Notes under the pieces: model-generated
What the model was told of the DNA's origin: nothing
What the model saw: only the letters and a program-made list of their open reading frames with translations
Database searches by the model: none
Part shown: positions 9,901-12,893 of the stretch, in pieces
Layout of the letters: every line of letters begins with the position of its first letter
How positions within the stretch are numbered: position 1 is the first letter of the stretch
Program-made: the position numbers and the translations under genes
Origin: Funneliformis mosseae
Taxonomy: Eukaryota > Glomeromycota > Glomeromycetes > Glomerales > Glomeraceae
DNA: 12,893 nt
NCBI GenBank assembly: GCA_910592005.1
Contig: CAJVPP010002997.1
Span: 1-12,893, forward strand
Direction of reading: 5' to 3'

Positions 9901-12893
9901 AGAACGTACCTCATAACATCCACCATCAGGACTAACTTCTTTAAACTTTTCGGCTTTATCTATGATGTTCTTGTAATCAGGATGTCGATTACATACGATT
10001 GGCATACCTGAACCAATTTGTTTTCGCTTTTGTAATAATTCTATCACAGGAGTCCACATATCTTTAGATTCTGATGCCATTAATTCGGAATTACCAATGA
10101 GATACATTCCTTGTCTGGCACGCGACAAAAGAACATTGCTCCTATTTTTACTTTTTAGGAATCCAATAGAATCATGTTTACCAGATCCGGAGTAATTACG
10201 AACTAACGAAATAATAACTATGGTTGCTTCTTCACCTTGGAAATTATCAACAGTTCTTAAAGTTATTTGTTGTTGCAATGATTTTCTTGAAGCAACACTT
10301 ATGCTCCCACTAACATTATCTTTTTCTTCCTTAATGTCATTTTCATCATCTTCTTCATCTTTTTCTTCTAATTCTTCAAGTTTTTGTGCGTCTCTTTCAT
10401 CTATTATTGTCTCAAATGATTTAGATAAAGCATCTCTAAGTTTAATCATTTGCCCCAAATATGGAGTAAGCACGGCTATATCATCGGATTTAGTGTATCC
10501 ATTCCTAATGAAATATTTTACCATTCCCACTACCATTTCAACTTCATATTTATTCACGTGAGATTGCATTGCAAAATCACCGCCAGAGTCTTCTGGATTC
10601 TTATGATCAATAAAGTATACATTATGTTGAGCACCACGTATATTCGGGTATTTGACAGTATTTTCACCATCAATTAACTTTGGATAAAGAGTGTCTCTAA
10701 CTAAATCAGAAATTTCTTTTCTCATTCGCCTCTGTGTTAAAAGTTGAACTGACCCAATTTTGGCTGCATTATCTCCTTCGACTAATCTTTCAAATAATGA
10801 TTTATCTAATTGATAATTTTTTCCCAAGGTAGAATCCATTCTGAGAGAATAGGTAGCGATATTCGGTCGAAGCTGCTTTGGATCTCCAATCAATATTATA
10901 TGTTGAGTTGAAGGGGTTAGTGCACTAAGAATATGGGCCTCAAGTACTTCACCAGCTTCTTCACAAACAATAATTCTGGGACCAATAGACCTAATTAGAG
11001 CTTGAAATTTAGCTGCGCCATTTGTGGTCATACCAATAACATCACTAGCTAATAATATTCGACGACGACCTTCATCATAAATTTCATCCATTTCTTTTCG
11101 TTGATTATCGTGACTATTTTGTAAATTTGATAATTCTTCTATAAGTTCGTCTCGAATTTTGGTACTCCAATAATCAGTAAGTTTTCTTCTTTCGACTCTT
11201 GACATTTGCCAAATTGAATAGGAACTTAATAATTCTTCTATGGTACGGTTAGTTTTTGGTACTACATAATCTTTTATCCATTGTAATGTTTTATAATCGG
11301 TTTGTGTTTCGACATCATCACTTGTGATTTCTTTGATTTCATCTTCAACCTTTAATGCATCATATGTATTCGAGCTTGGATCCTTTTTATTTTTCTTATT
11401 TTTCTGTGGTTGATTTGAAAATGCTTTCTGTGTTCTTCTAATTATTTCAATATCTTCCCCATTTACCCATCTCTCGAATAAAGGTCGTTTCTTCTGTTTC
11501 TTTCTGGTCGTAAACCCTTCTTCAGTATTGAAAACCCAGCTAGGTAAATCACTATCATTTGCTTTACAAAAAGCATCATAGAATGTTCTTTCTTCATTCA
11601 TCAGATATTGTCGTATATCAGCCCATTTAAGCCCTTTTTTGAATAAAGTACTTTTGATTTCATTAACTCTATCTTCAATTTTTTCTAAATTCTCATGTAA
11701 TAGTGCTATTAAACGGGATTCTGTTCTGTTACGGGCGCGGCTTCTGCAAACTTCTTCAAGACAAAATTCTTTGATCTTATCAGATTTTGTTCGAGATCCT
11801 AACCTGACTATATTCGTTATTTTTGCATCAAGCAAATGCTGTGAAGGGGGAGTGTAAGCAAATAAAGTATGTTAAAAACGATATGGTACATTTCAGATTC
11901 AATAGTATAAGGATAATTCATTGTACTGTACCTCCAAAAATTGGTCAAGAGCATGATTAGTAAAACAAATGGTGAGAATAGGACCAATTTTTGTTTTTCG
12001 ATTTTTTTTGGCCAATAATACTTTCATAATCTCAACACCAACTACAGTTTTTCCAGTACCGGGTGGTCCTTCAATTAAAGCAATTTCACGTGTCAAAGCA
12101 GAGATTAATGCATTCGCTAATGTAGAAAATTATAAAAATATGTTAATGAATTTTTTTTTTGAAATCATACTGAATGCTGCTTACTATATACCTTGAGTTT
12201 CATCTAATTTGCAACTTTCATTAATTTTTTTAGCTACTTCATCATAATTGTCTGTTTTTGCAACATTTAATTTCAAATTTTGATTTTTATTTCTACATAT
12301 AACTGATAAATCAAATTCAAAACTAGGTGCTCTAGTATATAGTGGAGGTTCAACTTCAAAATCTATAGCATTACTTGATATATTATTATCTTTCCCTTTC
12401 CCATCATTAATATTATTAAAATTAGGTGTAAGATATTTTTCGAAGGGAAGGGAAGAAGAATTTGTAGTTTGAATAGTTTTAAGAACATGATAGTAAGCTT
12501 CTAAATACACTCCAGTTGATTCAACCATAAATCTATTTCCTGTAGGGACTTTTGAATTTGACATTTCATTTAAAGCAATAGGATAAATTGATAGATCTGT
12601 AAAATTAATATTAATATCAGCATAATCAGGACTTTTAGCTAAGACCTTCTCATTTCTTGATATTACCACACCAAAATAAGGTGAATACATTTGTGTGCTA
12701 TTGATAGAAGTACTTCCACTGGTAGACTCGTTAGTTTGCTGTTTGGCATATTGGTTTGGTAGCAATAAAGTAATTAAACTACCATTTAATAACTTTTTAC
12801 TTCGTTCCCAATATTCTTTTCTATTTCTTTCGGTTTTTGCACCGCGCATTCTTGGAGGGGTAAATCTTATAGTACAAGAAAATCCTTTTCTTC
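6993..12893 (-). CDS. ZNFX1-like SF1 helicase with NFX1 and RZ zinc fingers (5' end outside window)
   Basis: A probable RNA helicase of the Upf1-like SF1 group, ZNFX1 type; animal ZNFX1 proteins act in small-RNA inheritance and antiviral RNA sensing. Nine exons on the minus strand join in one frame: 12893-12192, 12116-11932, 11838-9910, 9841-9530, 9447-8889, 8766-8112, 8033-7297, 7225-7194 and 7121-6993 (TAA 6995-6993). Every intron (68-122 bp) is GT-AG, and the phases fit throughout, giving 1,745 residues. Domains in window numbering: an N-terminal region with YWERSKKLLNGS; Walker A GPPGTGKT (250-257); CFTNHALDQFLE; motif II CEEAGE (587-592); motif III GDPKQLRP (613-620); motif V DNFQGEEATIVIIS (826-839); motif VI SNVLLSRARQGMYLIGN; a Cys-rich NFX1-type region (939-1228); a RING-like CGH...CPAC (1253-1300); a helical segment; and a C-terminal RZ finger, GHWFECPNGH...C...CPDC (1693-1721). 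All core motifs look intact. The ATG at 12849 is internal: the frame stays open to the window edge, so the true start and any N-terminal domain lie beyond it. Confidence 0.88.

Noticed and set aside
10220..10561. 113-codon + strand frame with a long Ser/Phe run
   Set aside because: The Ser/Phe run is the complement of the acidic Glu/Asp run in helicase exon 3.
1..12893. CRISPR array, bacterial operon or phage features
   Set aside because: The genes contain spliceosomal-type introns, no regularly spaced direct repeats were seen, and the protein families are eukaryotic.

Overview
The window looks like nuclear DNA of an early-diverging filamentous fungus, most likely an arbuscular mycorrhizal fungus of the Rhizophagus type. 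The basis is very AT-rich intergenic DNA with long A and T runs, short GT-AG introns of about 60-120 bp, and the combination of a ZNFX1-type helicase with a decayed very-large-GTPase (VLIG-type) gene. The species call is an inference from gene family content and remembered family resemblance, not from a search.

Layout. (1) Positions 1-1151, + strand: the 3' part of a multi-exon major facilitator superfamily (MFS) transporter that begins outside the window. (2) 1152-2699: AT-rich intergenic DNA with one short unidentified coding-like stretch near 1936-2082. (3) About 2700-3094: a compositionally distinct, less AT-rich island. Read on the minus strand it begins with a 61-nt tRNA-like segment that has a near-consensus Pol III B box and closing inverted repeats, so it is a candidate SINE. 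(4) About 3713-6003, + strand: a heavily decayed VLIG-type GTPase pseudogene with several frameshifts, stop codons and an internal deletion of most of the GTPase domain. Its P-loop and at least one GT-AG intron are still recognisable. (5) 6004-6992: AT-rich sequence with only weak small ORFs. (6) 6993-12893, minus strand: the main gene, a ZNFX1-like SF1 (Upf1-type) RNA helicase in at least nine exons. I could join the exons into one continuous frame of 1,745 residues. It has an intact helicase core, a cysteine-rich NFX1-type zinc-finger region, a RING-like CGH...CPAC segment and a C-terminal RZ-type zinc finger. The 5' end lies outside the window.

The transporter and the helicase converge, with the GTPase relic and the candidate SINE between their 3' ends. 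ZNFX1 and VLIG-type GTPases are both known in vertebrates as interferon-inducible innate-immunity proteins. Finding both types side by side in a fungus is the most interesting contextual point, although the GTPase here is dead. The transporter has no evident functional link to the others.
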